A stretch of DNA of 34,094 nt, from the NCBI GenBank assembly GCA_016873095.1, contig VGYC01000064.1, positions 1 through 34,094 of the forward strand, written 5' to 3'. How positions within the stretch are numbered: the stretch's first letter is position 1; each line of letters opens with the position of its first letter. The DNA comes from Planctomycetota bacterium. GTDB taxonomy: Bacteria > Planctomycetota > Planctomycetia > Gemmatales > Gemmataceae. The notes under the pieces are model-generated. The model was not told the DNA's origin, did no database searches, and saw nothing but the letters and a program-made list of their open reading frames with translations. The position numbers were made by a program, and so were the translations under genes. Shown here in pieces: positions 8,429 to 17,589 of the stretch.

Positions 8429-8701
8429 TCAAGGACGATTCTCCCACGATTCCCCATCCGCCTGCATCTTCTCGCGCAGCTCAAGCTCTTCGCGCTCGCC
8501 CGCGACCTCGCGCGTGAGCCAGTAGCCCCAGATGAGATACTGAAGCGCGCCGAGAACGGTGATGAGCAGCGTGATCTTGACGATGGCCGACAGCAGGCCC
8601 ATCGAGATGAGATCGAGGAACAGCGCGAACGCCCCGCCAAAGACGATGATCAAGAATATTGCAAGAAAGGTCTCACGGCCCTTGGATGGTTGCTTGTCCA
8701 T
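8429..8701 (-). CDS. Small membrane protein with two transmembrane helices (90 aa)
   Basis: After a short charged start (MDKQPSKGRE), two hydrophobic stretches follow at about residues 12-34 (FLAIFLIIVFGGAFALFLDL) and 36-58 (LLSAIVKITLLITVLGAL). The tail is charged and helical (REVAGEREELELREKMQ) and probably cytoplasmic. No family was recognised. There is no clear ribosome-binding site, but TACAAT lies about 12 bases before the ATG, so the transcript could be leaderless or nearly so. A related string, CTCCGGCG(CG)CGTACAAT, appears near 7640 ahead of the divergent neighbour, which supports this being a promoter element. Confidence 0.7.
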   Translation of the reverse strand: MDKQPSKGRETFLAIFLIIVFGGAFALFLDLISMGLLSAIVKITLLITVLGALQYLIWGYWLTREVAGEREELELREKMQADGESWENRP

Positions 8702-8838
8702 ACAGCCATTGTACGCCGGAGGAACCGATCGAACGAAGCTGTCATTTCTTCTCGCCTGCTAATGCGTGAGGGCATCGAACATTCATACGATTGAAAGAAG
8801 ATTGGTTTTCCGTGCGAGTCGTTGTACATTGGGAAGCC

Positions 8839-10524
8839 ATGACTAGCGCGACCACGGTTGGCGACGAGAAGAACCTGGTTCATGCTCTCCGCGTGCAAGC
8901 CGAGCGCCTCGGCCACGTCCCCGCTGTGCGCTGGAAGCGGTTTGGCCGGTATCAGGATCTTTCCTGGTCCGACTATTACGAGCAGGTTCAGGAGTGCGCC
9001 GCCGCGCTGGTTGCCGCGGGAGCGGCCGTCGGCGACCGCATCGGCTTGCTTTCCGAGAATCGGCTGGAATGGCTGCTGGCGGACATGGGCATCATGGCGG
9101 CCGGCGGCGTGAACGTCCCGCCGCACGCGCCGCTCACCGCCAAGCAGGTGCAGTTTCAGCTTGCCGACGCCGGCGTCCGCTGGCTGTTCGTCTCCACGCG
9201 CGAGCAGCTTGACAAGATTCGCCAGGTCCGTCATGAGCTGCCCGAGTTGCGCAAGGTCATCGTCTTTGACCGCATAGCGGCCGGCGACGAGGCGGTTTCG
9301 TGGGCGGGTTTCCTGCAGCGCGGACGAACGCTGCTCGGCGAGCAACGCGAGCAGCTGCGCCACCGCGAAGATGGCCTTCATGCCGACAGCCTGGCCACGA
9401 TCATGTACACCTCCGGGACGACCGGCAATCCCAAGGGGGTGATGCTGACGCACGGCAATCTGCTGAGCAACGCACGGGCGACGGATGCGGCGTCGCCCCG
9501 GCCCGTTGACTCCGTGCTCTTCAACTGGCTGCCGTTCAGCCACATCTACGCCCGCACGGTGGATCATTATCTCAGCGTCATCGCCGGCATTCCGCTGTGT
9601 CTGGCCGAGTCTGTCGATACCGTGGTTGACAACCTGGGCGACATCCGGCCGACGCACATGTCCTCGGTGCCGCGCTTCTACGAAAAGGTCCTGACGGCGG
9701 TGCAGTGCGGCGACGAGGCCGAGACCGGCCGACGGCTGCGCAACATCTTCGGACCGCGCATCGACTGGCTTGGCTCGGGCGGTGCTCCCTTGCCGGTCGC
9801 CATCGCCGAGGCGTTCAAGCGCGCCGGCATCCTGCTCCTGCAAGGCTACGGACTCACCGAGTGCGCGCCTGTCATCAGCTTCAACCGCAAGGACAGCTAC
9901 AAGCTGGAAACCGTCGGTCAGGCGATTCCCGGCGTTGAAATCGCCATCGGCCCGGACGGCGAGGTGCTGACGCGCGGCTCGCACGTGATGAAGGGCTACT
10001 GGAACAATTCGCAGGCCACTGCCGAGGCCGTCCGTGACGGCTGGTTGCACACCGGCGATCTCGGCACGCTGGACGCTGATGGCTTTCTCACCATCACCGG
10101 CCGCAAGAAGGAAGTGCTGGTCCTCTCCAACGGCAAGAAGGTCGTGCCCAATCAGCTTGAATGCTTGCTCATCGCCGATCCGTGCATCGACCAGGCGGTG
10201 GTCCACGGCGAGGGCCGAAACTTTCTGTCGGCACTGATCGTCCCGCACTGGGAAAACCTGGCCAGGGCGATGAAGGAAGCGGGCCTGTCCGGTGACGGCG
10301 TGCCAGCGACATTATGCGGTCGCGAGGATGTCCGGTCGTTCATCGCCTGCCGGATCGACTGCGCCCTGGCGGAGTTGTCGCCCTGGGAACAGGTTCGCAA
10401 GCTCGTCTTGCTGCCGCGGCCATTCTCCGTCGAGGCGGAAGAACTGACTGTCAGCCTCAAGATGCGCCGCAACGTGATTTCCGAACGTTACCGCGAGGAA
10501 CTCGACCGGCTGTATGCATCCTGA
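8839..10524 (+). CDS. Long-chain acyl-CoA ligase (AMP-forming synthetase)
   Basis: This 561-residue adenylate-forming enzyme should activate a fatty acid with ATP to an acyl-AMP and then to an acyl-CoA, in the cytoplasm or at the inner membrane. The signature motifs are present in order: YTSGTTGNPKG (about 190-200), QGYGLTECAP (about 335), the THTGD-type segment WLHTGDLG (about 402), ITGRKKEVLVLSNGKKV, and the C-terminal catalytic lysine in LTVSLKMRR (Lys541). This matches the FadD/FAA1-like branch rather than acetyl-CoA synthetase. The ATG at 8839 was preferred over the in-frame TTG at 8791; GGGAAG precedes it, though closely. gluQ follows on the same strand 72 bases later, with no obvious functional link. 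Confidence 0.9.
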   Translation: MTSATTVGDEKNLVHALRVQAERLGHVPAVRWKRFGRYQDLSWSDYYEQVQECAAALVAAGAAVGDRIGLLSENRLEWLLADMGIMAAGGVNVPPHAPLTAKQVQFQLADAGVRWLFVSTREQLDKIRQVRHELPELRKVIVFDRIAAGDEAVSWAGFLQRGRTLLGEQREQLRHREDGLHADSLATIMYTSGTTGNPKGVMLTHGNLLSNARATDAASPRPVDSVLFNWLPFSHIYARTVDHYLSVIAGIPLCLAESVDTVVDNLGDIRPTHMSSVPRFYEKVLTAVQCGDEAETGRRLRNIFGPRIDWLGSGGAPLPVAIAEAFKRAGILLLQGYGLTECAPVISFNRKDSYKLETVGQAIPGVEIAIGPDGEVLTRGSHVMKGYWNNSQATAEAVRDGWLHTGDLGTLDADGFLTITGRKKEVLVLSNGKKVVPNQLECLLIADPCIDQAVVHGEGRNFLSALIVPHWENLARAMKEAGLSGDGVPATLCGREDVRSFIACRIDCALAELSPWEQVRKLVLLPRPFSVEAEELTVSLKMRRNVISERYREELDRLYAS

Positions 10525-10596
10525 CAGGTTTACGAATCGCATCGCGCGATACGTTCCCTGACTGGAGCCGGCGAACGCGAAACGTAAACAAGTCAT

Positions 10597-11562
10597 ATGC
10601 ACGATCAGATCAAGGGTCGGCTGGCCCCCTCGCCCACGGGGGCTCAGCATCTGGGCAACGCGCGGACGTATCTGGCCGCTTGGCTGTCGGCGCGATCGCG
10701 CGGCGGCACGCTGGTGTTGCGCATCGAGGACATTGATTCGCCACGTGTCAAGCCGGGGGCGGCGGAACAGGCGATCGACGACCTCCGCTGGCTCGGTCTC
10801 GACTGGGACGAGGGACCGATCTATCAGACAGCGCGACTGGCACGGTACGCGGCGGCTTTCGATCAACTGCAGCAGGCGGAACTGGTCTATCCTTGCACCT
10901 GCACGCGCACTGATGTCGAACGAGCTGCGAGCGCACCGCACGGCGAGTCGGCCGGCGCAGTCCATGCCGAGCCGGCCTATCCGGGGACCTGTGCCGGTCG
11001 TCGTGTCGCCGACGCGGCCGGCTTGCGGGATCGGGTCTTCGCCTGGCGGCTTCGAGCAGCGCCGGCCTTGTGGTCATATGTGGATGGCTTGCTCGGGCCG
11101 ACCGCGCTGGACCTCGAGAAGCTCGGCGGCGACTTCATCGTCTGGAAGTCCTCGGGCACGCCGGCATACCAGCTCGCCGTCGTGGTCGATGATCACGAGA
11201 TGGGAGTGACCGAGGTCATGCGCGGCGACGACCTGGTGCCTTCCACGGCCCGGCAGTTGCTCCTGTATCATCGGCTGGGCTGGACGCCGCCGGTATTCAC
11301 CCATGTGCCGTTGGTGGTTGGCCCGGACGGCCGGCGCCTGGCCAAGCGCCACGGCGATACCCGGCTGTCAACGCTGCGTGACGCCGGGATCACAGCCGAG
11401 GACGTCATCGGCCTGCTTGGCTGGTCATGCGGCTGGCTCGACAGCATTCGCCCCATCTCGGCGCATGAGCTTTTGTCGAGTTTCACGCTGGCGGCCGTGC
11501 CGCGCGTGCCCTTCGTGTTGACCCAGGAGTTGCTCACCCAGATTGCCCCACGTCATGGATAG
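10597..11562 (+). CDS. gluQ: Glutamyl-Q tRNA(Asp) synthetase
   Basis: This 321-residue paralogue of glutamyl-tRNA synthetase lacks the anticodon-binding half, as GluQ enzymes do. Family members attach glutamate to the queuosine base at position 34 of tRNA(Asp). The sequence shows the class I signature in the form HLGN (18-21), the RIEDID segment (42-47), a zinc site of Cys100, Cys102, Tyr128 and Cys132, and RLAKR (247-251) at the KMSKS position. The C-terminal extension after the catalytic core is short. Function would require queuosine in the host tRNA; no queuosine biosynthesis gene is in the window. The ribosome-binding site is weak. Confidence 0.9.
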   Translation: MHDQIKGRLAPSPTGAQHLGNARTYLAAWLSARSRGGTLVLRIEDIDSPRVKPGAAEQAIDDLRWLGLDWDEGPIYQTARLARYAAAFDQLQQAELVYPCTCTRTDVERAASAPHGESAGAVHAEPAYPGTCAGRRVADAAGLRDRVFAWRLRAAPALWSYVDGLLGPTALDLEKLGGDFIVWKSSGTPAYQLAVVVDDHEMGVTEVMRGDDLVPSTARQLLLYHRLGWTPPVFTHVPLVVGPDGRRLAKRHGDTRLSTLRDAGITAEDVIGLLGWSCGWLDSIRPISAHELLSSFTLAAVPRVPFVLTQELLTQIAPRHG

Positions 11563-11660
11563 CTTGCGAAGTGCAGCCTACCCTGCAGATTCCTCTTCGA
11601 ATTCTCGCACGCCAACATAGAATAAGCGAGACGATTTCGATCGATCCTGGGAGACCCTTC

Positions 11661-11825
11661 ATGACCCACGAGCAACCACCGGCCGGCCAGCTCTTTTCCG
11701 ATGATGAGTGGCAACGCTTGCAGACAGAGGACATTCAGGCGGGCAAGGCGATTGTCTACCTGATGTCCGGCATCTTCGTCATCGGCCTGGTGCTGTACAT
11801 GATCGTGGCCTGGTCGGTAACCTGA
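11661..11825 (+). CDS. Small single-pass membrane protein (54 aa)
   Basis: A soluble, acidic N-terminus (MTHEQPPAGQLFSDDEWQRL) leads into one hydrophobic helix (AIVYLMSGIFVIGLVLYMIVAW, about residues 30-51) at the C-terminus, so the protein is probably tail-anchored with its N-terminus in the cytoplasm. GGGAG lies about 8 bases before the ATG, which supports this start over the in-frame 11571. No family was recognised. It follows gluQ by 98 bases on the same strand and converges with the 925-residue gene. Confidence 0.65.
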   Translation: MTHEQPPAGQLFSDDEWQRLQTEDIQAGKAIVYLMSGIFVIGLVLYMIVAWSVT

Positions 11826-11884
11826 TCAGCGCGCGGGACATACGGACCAGCGAACTGCTGCGAATCCACGACCATGCTCGAACT

Positions 11885-14662
11885 TCATGGCGCCGAGGCC
11901 GTGCGATTCGAGGGTACTAGTGGTTCAATCCGGACGTCGTCGAAGTAAGCGCTGCCCAGGCCTGTCAGGGCCAGCGTGACGTGCAGTGTTCCCGAATCCG
12001 GCACGCGGCGGTAGAGCGAGATCTTTTTCCAGGGCATCGGCTCGGTGAGGCGAAGAGCGAGAGGTTCGCCGCCAGCGCTGTCGTAGAACAACGCACCGTC
12101 CGGCGACGCCTCGATCCTCTTCGGAATCCGCACCCAGGCACTGACCTGCACCAGCGAGCCTGGCTGCAAGTGTACGACGGGACTGGTCAGTGCCAGAAGG
12201 GTTCGCTCGAGCGCTTGTGGTGGCAGTTCCTTGTTCTTGGGACGAATCTGCAGGCGCAGACACTGCTTGCCCTGTCGCGGCAGTTCGGCTACGGCCGGCG
12301 GTGGCGCGGCGCCGGGCTTGGCGCTCTGCGGCGTGGACACCTCGGAAACGCGCTCGACTGTCATCTCCACGTCGTCCAGCGTCGGCTCCTCGGGCCGCCA
12401 GGAATCCTGCACTCGTTCGGGAATGATCTCGAAGTCACCGCCAGGCAGCACATTCCCCGTCGCGATCGACTTGCTAACCTGGTCCATGAATTCCCAGTGT
12501 TTGGGCAGCGTGAAGAAGCTGACGGCGTACGGGCTGGAGACCGGCGAGTCGAGTGCCTTGGTCGCCAGTTCCCACTGGGCCCGCATCAGAATGCGTAACG
12601 GCCGCAATGCCCGCTGACTCTCCCGATAAGCCTCGGCGAACAGACGATTATCCCAGTGCTGCTTGGCGGTCCGTAGACGCGCCTGCGAATCCTCGATCAA
12701 GTGCTTGCCGTCGGGCAAGACGTGTCCCTGATTCTCGAGCTTCTGCTCGATGCGCAGGACCTTCTCCATTTCGTAGAGCGCCATGTCGTAGGTCCACTGG
12801 GCAGCGTGTTGCCGGCGTGAGCGAGCCTGCTCCTGAAAGCGAACGATCACCGAGGTGTCCGAGGTAAACACGATCGCCGAGGTCAGGCCAAACTCCGGCA
12901 GCGTGATCTTCGATCCGCCGGTGACGCGTTCGGAGCGCAGCCCGCGCGTGTCGCCCGGCGACACCTCCCAGGCCTGGTGGCTTTGCGGCACCTGGGGCAC
13001 GTTGATCGTCAGCCTGGGGACAGCCGACTGCCCCGGCACGAACTGCGAGCCCTTGCCCAGCCAGATGGGCAGCACCAGCACGCCCTTGGGCCCGCGAATG
13101 ACGGCTGCCTTGACGTCCTTTGACGAAGTGTCGATCCACTGCCGGCTGGTCGCGGTCACCAGCAGCGGCTCGATCATCTCCAGTTCTTGATTGAGGAGGG
13201 CCAGGCACAGCAAGCGATCGCGGCCGGAATGACTGTCCGACAAGAATCGATCTGACCAGAAGGACAGACCACGGCAGCCCGAGCCGATGGCTGTATACGC
13301 GAGCAGTCGAACCTGCTCCGGCTGCGGGCCGATGGGATCCTTGAAGGCCGCACCGCCTGACTGATTGTAGAGCAGATACGTGTACCAATCGGGCAAGTGC
13401 GTCTGAACCCAGGTGAACATGAACGCGTCGTTGGCAAGGCGACGGCGCTGGTCCAGCCACTCGGCGTACTGCGCCAGCTCAAGAGTCGTCAGGAGCGGCC
13501 AGCGATGGATACCAAGAAGCTGCAGGTTGCGCCCATAGCCGCGCAGTCCGTCCCAGACGTCGGCGCCAAGAGGCCGGCCGGGGTCCACGGTCTTCATGAA
13601 CTGTACGGTCCGGGCGACGGCGGTCGATTGTTCGGCCGCCAGCGTGCCGCCCAGATGCCAGAATAGCACGGCGTCGTTTTCTGCGAATCGGCCCATTTCC
13701 TGGCGTACGCCGTCGGCGGTGGCCAGCCGCGAATCGTTGGCCATCACCTGCAGCGTGGGTACCAACCAGAAACCGAGATCGGCCGCCTCGCGCACCAGTT
13801 TTGGATCGGCCGTGTAGTTGAAGGTGAGTGTGTTGAAGCCGGCGTCGCGCAGCACGGGGATCGGCGTGTCCGTGTGCTTGATGTTACGCATGAAAAAGGG
13901 TCTGCCGCCCACAAGGAGTTGCGTGCCGTTGAACTCGATGACCTGGCCGCGCGCCGTTGGTCGCGGCTCGTGCGCCGGCCCCTTGGGATCAACGCCTGGC
14001 CGGACAACCCCTGGTATCCGTCCGGGCTCCGAGAACACCGGCCCAATCTCAAGATCGTCGATCCAGACCTCGGTCGGTCCCGGCCCGCCGAAGACGTTGA
14101 CCACCAGGGCATCGACATAGGCATCGCTGAAGTTGATCGAACGCTTGAGCTGGGCCTGCATGATCTGCTGCTGCTGCTGGGCAAGCTGCAAGGGCCGGCC
14201 CAGCTCGAGCCGCTGCCAGCGGCCTGTAAGGCGATAGACCTCGCCGCGCAGAAGCGTCGTTAGCGGTGCGTCCAGGTTGCTCGGGTCGCGCTCCTTGGGC
14301 AACACGACCCGTGCCAGCAACTGGATGCCGTGCCGGTTCGATTTCAGCCAGATGCTGGCGTTCAGCTCGGCTGAAATGAGCGCCTTGCCCGTGGGATACT
14401 GATAGTAAATGTGACTGCCCTGCTCGGCATTGAGCTTGATGTACTCGGAGTTCTGGCCGTCGTGAGCACCCTGGTCGGTGATGGTATGTTCGATCTCCTG
14501 GAACGTGACGTCGGCCGCCCCTTTCGTCCAGATCGGCCTGGGGTTCTCGAACGCGTTGCGATGGATCTGCTGTGCCCGCGTCAACGGTGCCCCCACGAGC
14601 GAAAGGACGCCGATTACGGCGACAGCCGAATAGCACCAACCCAGCTTGGGCAAGCTCCTCAT
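11885..14662 (-). CDS. Large secreted protein, glycoside-hydrolase-like
   Basis: The 925-residue product has a signal peptide (hydrophobic core AVAVIGVLSLVGAPL, cleavage near RAQQ) and is probably periplasmic or surface-bound. Residues about 35-220 look like a carbohydrate-binding jelly roll ending in a WIDDLEIGP segment. A middle part (IKHTDTPIPVLRDAGFNTLTF, then FWLVPTLQV and VLFWHLGG) follows the strand-helix rhythm of a clan A glycoside hydrolase barrel. A second jelly-roll-like domain ending in AYFDDVRIEPL closes the protein. I could not confirm the two catalytic glutamates of a clan A enzyme, so hydrolase activity is inference. The start has AAGGAT seven bases upstream. A helical stretch around residues 635-700 separates the barrel from the C-terminal domain. 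Confidence 0.75.
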   Translation of the reverse strand: MRSLPKLGWCYSAVAVIGVLSLVGAPLTRAQQIHRNAFENPRPIWTKGAADVTFQEIEHTITDQGAHDGQNSEYIKLNAEQGSHIYYQYPTGKALISAELNASIWLKSNRHGIQLLARVVLPKERDPSNLDAPLTTLLRGEVYRLTGRWQRLELGRPLQLAQQQQQIMQAQLKRSINFSDAYVDALVVNVFGGPGPTEVWIDDLEIGPVFSEPGRIPGVVRPGVDPKGPAHEPRPTARGQVIEFNGTQLLVGGRPFFMRNIKHTDTPIPVLRDAGFNTLTFNYTADPKLVREAADLGFWLVPTLQVMANDSRLATADGVRQEMGRFAENDAVLFWHLGGTLAAEQSTAVARTVQFMKTVDPGRPLGADVWDGLRGYGRNLQLLGIHRWPLLTTLELAQYAEWLDQRRRLANDAFMFTWVQTHLPDWYTYLLYNQSGGAAFKDPIGPQPEQVRLLAYTAIGSGCRGLSFWSDRFLSDSHSGRDRLLCLALLNQELEMIEPLLVTATSRQWIDTSSKDVKAAVIRGPKGVLVLPIWLGKGSQFVPGQSAVPRLTINVPQVPQSHQAWEVSPGDTRGLRSERVTGGSKITLPEFGLTSAIVFTSDTSVIVRFQEQARSRRQHAAQWTYDMALYEMEKVLRIEQKLENQGHVLPDGKHLIEDSQARLRTAKQHWDNRLFAEAYRESQRALRPLRILMRAQWELATKALDSPVSSPYAVSFFTLPKHWEFMDQVSKSIATGNVLPGGDFEIIPERVQDSWRPEEPTLDDVEMTVERVSEVSTPQSAKPGAAPPPAVAELPRQGKQCLRLQIRPKNKELPPQALERTLLALTSPVVHLQPGSLVQVSAWVRIPKRIEASPDGALFYDSAGGEPLALRLTEPMPWKKISLYRRVPDSGTLHVTLALTGLGSAYFDDVRIEPLVPSNRTASAP

Positions 14663-14937
14663 GGCTACATCCTTTTTCGTTTGACCCGGAGCCTAATGCG
14701 ACGAGCGCGATCTGCGGGCAACTATGGGCGCGGGCTTCTAGCACAAGACCGGTTAACAGAAAAGTGGAACTTGTTGCGTAATCTTAACAATGGCGAAGAG
14801 TGGCGACCGGGGCGCTTCGACGCATATCATTGGCGTGCTGAACCTTGCGATAAGCTGCGCGATCGCGAGCGTTTGGTCCGAGGATTGCTTATCCGTTTAA
14901 CGGGAGAACGGAGCGCCTTAAAACGAGGGAATTGCGA

Positions 14938-15228
14938 ATGGCCAAGTCGTGTCCAGTGGACTGGAGCAAGGAGAGCCTTCCCCTGGAATTGCTCGAGTTG
15001 CGCAAGCAAATGGCGGTGTTGCCCGCAAGGCAGCGCGAAAAAATGCTGCCGTTATGCGACCGGGTCTGCCATTTCATCCGGCTGCAAACCCGCCTCATCA
15101 AGATCGCGCAGGACGCCGTCGATCAGCTACAACTCGACGTGAAGTACCTCAACTTCGATTTGCAGGCGACTCGGCAGGAACGCGATGCCTTCCGCCGCGA
15201 GTTGGAGGAGCAGTCGGAAGAGTTCTGA
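14938..15228 (+). CDS. Small coiled-coil protein, conserved hypothetical (96 aa)
   Basis: The protein begins MAKSCPVDWSKESLPLELLE and is almost wholly helical, with a heptad-like C-terminal part (LDVKYLNFDLQATRQERDAF). It has no signal peptide or membrane segment. I recall similar small proteins in Gemmata relatives, without a known role; the shape suggests a dimeric or scaffold protein. GAGGGA lies 8 bases before the ATG at 14938, which makes that the better start than the in-frame TTG at 14932. It converges with the DUF1501 gene, the stops being 32 bases apart. Confidence 0.7.
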   Translation: MAKSCPVDWSKESLPLELLELRKQMAVLPARQREKMLPLCDRVCHFIRLQTRLIKIAQDAVDQLQLDVKYLNFDLQATRQERDAFRRELEEQSEEF

Positions 15229-15260
15229 CTGCCAGCGCCATTCGCCAGTGGCCGATGCCT

Positions 15261-16352
15261 TTAACCAAGCAGTTCGTGAATGGGCTGTGCCGGCAGGACG
15301 GACAGTCCCAGCGCGCTCAGGATCGAAGCGGACACTTCCGGCGGACTGACAGGTCGATCCCGTACCTCGGCGCCGATATGGTTCGTGGCGCCAATGACCT
15401 GGCCGCCGTGGACGCCGCCGCCGGCGAACAGGATGGACCAGGCTGCCGGCCAGTGGTCACGGCCGCCTCTGGCATTCAGACGCGGCGTGCGCCCGAATTC
15501 TCCCATCGCCACGACCAAAGTGCTGTCCAGCATGCCGCGGTCATGCAAGTCCTCCAGCAATGCCGAGTAGCCTGAATCGAATGTTGGGCACAACGTCGTT
15601 CGGTAATCGTCCAGAGTCGTGGGTAGCGAAACGCCGTCGGCATGACAATCCCAGGTCACCTTATCAAAGACGGTGTCGAACATGTTGACGGTAACCAGTT
15701 GCACGCCACGCTCGACCAGGCGACGCGCTTGCAGGCAGGAGCGGCCGAAGTGCGTCCGGCCATAGCGTCTCAGGTCGCGATCATGGATGCTGGCGACTGG
15801 GTGGAAGCGCGGATCGTACTCATGGCCGAGCACGCCCGATCCTTGCCCGTGACCGACGTTCACGCCGGTGTTGCCGATCTGGCCGGGAACGATGACGAAC
15901 GGCGGCATGCCGCGACGCGCCCCAAGTTGATGCGCGACGACTGAGCCGACATGCGGTAACTCGACGCCAGCTTGCGCCAGCCCTCCAGTCTGGAGGAGCT
16001 GCTGCCCCGTTTCGTGGATCGGCGACGAGTCATGGCTCACGGAGCGAACAATGCTGAAGCGCCGGGCCATCGCCGCCATCCGCGGAAAATGCTCGCAGAT
16101 TTGCATGCCGGGAACGGACGTGCAGACTGGCCGAAACGGACCACGGATTTCGGCCGGAGCGGCCGGCTTCATGTCCCAGGTGTCGAGCTGACTCGGGCCG
16201 CCGACCAGAAAGAGGATGATACAGCTCGTTGCGCCTCGTTCCGGGGTCGAAGCCGGCATTGCCGAAGCAGCGCTGGTCAGGGACGACAAACCAAGGGAGC
16301 CGGCGCCCAGTCGCAAGAAATCACGGCGATCCGCAGTGCCTGGTCGCCTCAC
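15261..16352 (-). CDS. DUF1501 sulfatase-like protein with Tat signal
   Basis: The 363 residues begin with a twin-arginine signal (DRRDFLRLGAGSLGLSSL), so the folded protein should be exported by the Tat system. The body has the DUF1501 pattern: GGPSQLDTWDMKP near the start, YGRTHFGRSCLQARRLVE in the middle, then WDCHAD, MGEFGRTPRLN and GRDHWP. DUF1501 proteins share the alkaline-phosphatase/sulfatase fold, and in planctomycetes they are usually encoded beside DUF1549/DUF1553 genes; here no such partner is adjacent. It is shorter than many members (about 430-480 residues), with a compressed segment before YGRTHFG, but no frameshift was seen. The GTG start is supported by GGGGAGG seven bases upstream. 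Confidence 0.85.
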   Translation of the reverse strand: MRRPGTADRRDFLRLGAGSLGLSSLTSAASAMPASTPERGATSCIILFLVGGPSQLDTWDMKPAAPAEIRGPFRPVCTSVPGMQICEHFPRMAAMARRFSIVRSVSHDSSPIHETGQQLLQTGGLAQAGVELPHVGSVVAHQLGARRGMPPFVIVPGQIGNTGVNVGHGQGSGVLGHEYDPRFHPVASIHDRDLRRYGRTHFGRSCLQARRLVERGVQLVTVNMFDTVFDKVTWDCHADGVSLPTTLDDYRTTLCPTFDSGYSALLEDLHDRGMLDSTLVVAMGEFGRTPRLNARGGRDHWPAAWSILFAGGGVHGGQVIGATNHIGAEVRDRPVSPPEVSASILSALGLSVLPAQPIHELLG

Positions 16353-16454
16353 GGTCTCGCCTCCCCGGACTCAAGTTTGCGGTTCGCGTTCACAGGCGGG
16401 CGATCCGCCTCGAGCAGCGCGTGCGAAACGCGAAGCGCAAACCAGCGGTGGTGC

Positions 16455-16787
16455 TCAGTCCTTGTCTTTCGACTTGGTCGTTGATTTCTTGTCCTCGCCG
16501 AGCAGGATCTTCTTGAGTTGCTCCTTTTGCTCGGCCGACAGGACCTTGACCATGTCGCTCTTCTCCTGGACCCTCAAATCCTTGATCTGCGCCTCCAGCG
16601 CCTTGACCTTTTCGCGGAACTGAGTCGGAATCGTGTAGATCTTGAGAATCTGTTCCTTGGAAAGGTCGAGGTTCTTCCAGCCGGGCGGGAGCTGTCCCTT
16701 GATCTTCTTGCCGCCGCCGGATATCCCGGTGGTCACGAACAGGGCCATCCCCAGCAAGATCAAACCGGCAACGACGCACTTGCGCAT
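16455..16787 (-). CDS. Small exported helical protein (110 aa)
   Basis: A signal peptide (MRKCVVAGLILLGMALFVTT) leads to a short Gly/Lys linker and then LPPGWKNLDLSKEQILKIY. After that comes a helical hairpin-like region (FREKVKALEAQIKDLR and VKVLSAEQKEQLKKIL) and a Lys-rich tail. The pattern of two helices with an LSxEQ motif recalls the LTxxQ repeat of Spy/CpxP periplasmic chaperones, but the similarity is loose. The start is supported by GGAGG six bases upstream. It is transcribed away from the sigma factor gene. Confidence 0.75.
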   Translation of the reverse strand: MRKCVVAGLILLGMALFVTTGISGGGKKIKGQLPPGWKNLDLSKEQILKIYTIPTQFREKVKALEAQIKDLRVQEKSDMVKVLSAEQKEQLKKILLGEDKKSTTKSKDKD

Positions 16788-16860
16788 GGCGGGCCTCCGC
16801 TACGTTGATTCGCGTCCTTGAGGAATTGACTTGGTGGGGTGATTCCGTTTCCGCCACTAT

Positions 16861-16876
16861 TGGTAGGAAACTACCA
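16861..16876. promoter_or_regulatory. Perfect 6-bp inverted repeat with GAAA loop
   Basis: TGGTAG-GAAA-CTACCA lies in the divergent region between the exported helical protein and the sigma factor gene. It could be an operator for either gene or an RNA hairpin closed by a GNRA tetraloop. There is no T-run on either side, so it is not an intrinsic terminator. The function is not known. Confidence 0.35.
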
Positions 16877-17028
16877 AACGAATAAGCGCCCGTCAATGAA
16901 AAACATCCAGGCAAAAAAGAAAAACCTCGCAACGCCAGGTTGCCGTTGGTGTGCACTGCCATCACAGAATCGGCGCCGGCGACCCGGCAGTTTGCAATAC
17001 TCTTACAATGACGCAAAGGACACACGGC

Positions 17029-17589
17029 ATGCATACGACGCCGGTCACACTTCTTGAACGCCTGCGCGGCACGGTGGACGATGCTTCCTGGCAGCGCTTC
17101 GTCAGCCTGTACACTCCATTGCTGTACTCCTGGGCTCAGCGCCTGGGCTGTACCGAGGCGGACGTGCCCGATCTTGTGCAGGAAGTGCTACTGCTTCTGG
17201 TCGTGAAATTGCCGGCTTTCACGTACGACCCCAGCCGCAGCTTTCGTGCCTGGCTTCGCGCCGTGGCGCACAATCGCTGGCGTAACTTGCAACGGCGTGC
17301 CCGGTTGCCAGACGCGAACGACCTGGCCGACGATGACCTCCCCGATCCCCATCCCGCCGATCCGTTCTGGGAAGTGGACTATCGCCGACAGCTGGCGAGT
17401 CGCGCCCTGACGCTGATGCAAGCGGAGTTCGAGCCGGCCACCTGGCGGGCCTGCCTGGAGTGTGTCGTGCATGGCAAGCCCGCCCGACAGGTGGCCGACG
17501 AACTGGGACTCTCGCCTGGAGCCGTCTACGTCGCCAAGTCGCGCGTGCTCAAGCGCCTTCGTCAGGAGCTTGCCGGGCTCTGGGAATAG
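17029..17589 (+). CDS. ECF-type RNA polymerase sigma factor
   Basis: The 186-residue protein has only the two conserved sigma regions. Region 2 runs from RFVSLYTPLLYSWAQRLG through DVPDLVQEVLLLLV to FRAWLRAVAHNRWRN. Region 4 is a helix-turn-helix, ACLECVVHGKPARQVADELG followed by LSPGAVYVAKSRVLKRL. Region 3 is absent, as in ECF factors. It should direct RNA polymerase to a specific promoter set. The start at 17029 was preferred over 17008 and 16951 because AAAGGA lies 8 bases upstream. The following gene, 335 bases downstream on the same strand, is a kinase whose N-terminus carries an anti-sigma-type zinc motif, so the two are probably a regulatory pair. Some planctomycete ECF groups are known to pair with Ser/Thr kinases. 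Confidence 0.9.
   Translation: MHTTPVTLLERLRGTVDDASWQRFVSLYTPLLYSWAQRLGCTEADVPDLVQEVLLLLVVKLPAFTYDPSRSFRAWLRAVAHNRWRNLQRRARLPDANDLADDDLPDPHPADPFWEVDYRRQLASRALTLMQAEFEPATWRACLECVVHGKPARQVADELGLSPGAVYVAKSRVLKRLRQELAGLWE

Noticed and set aside
8650-10248. A 532-codon minus-strand frame opposite the acyl-CoA ligase
   Set aside because: The ligase has all its signature motifs, and the opposite frame looks like composition-driven shadow sequence.
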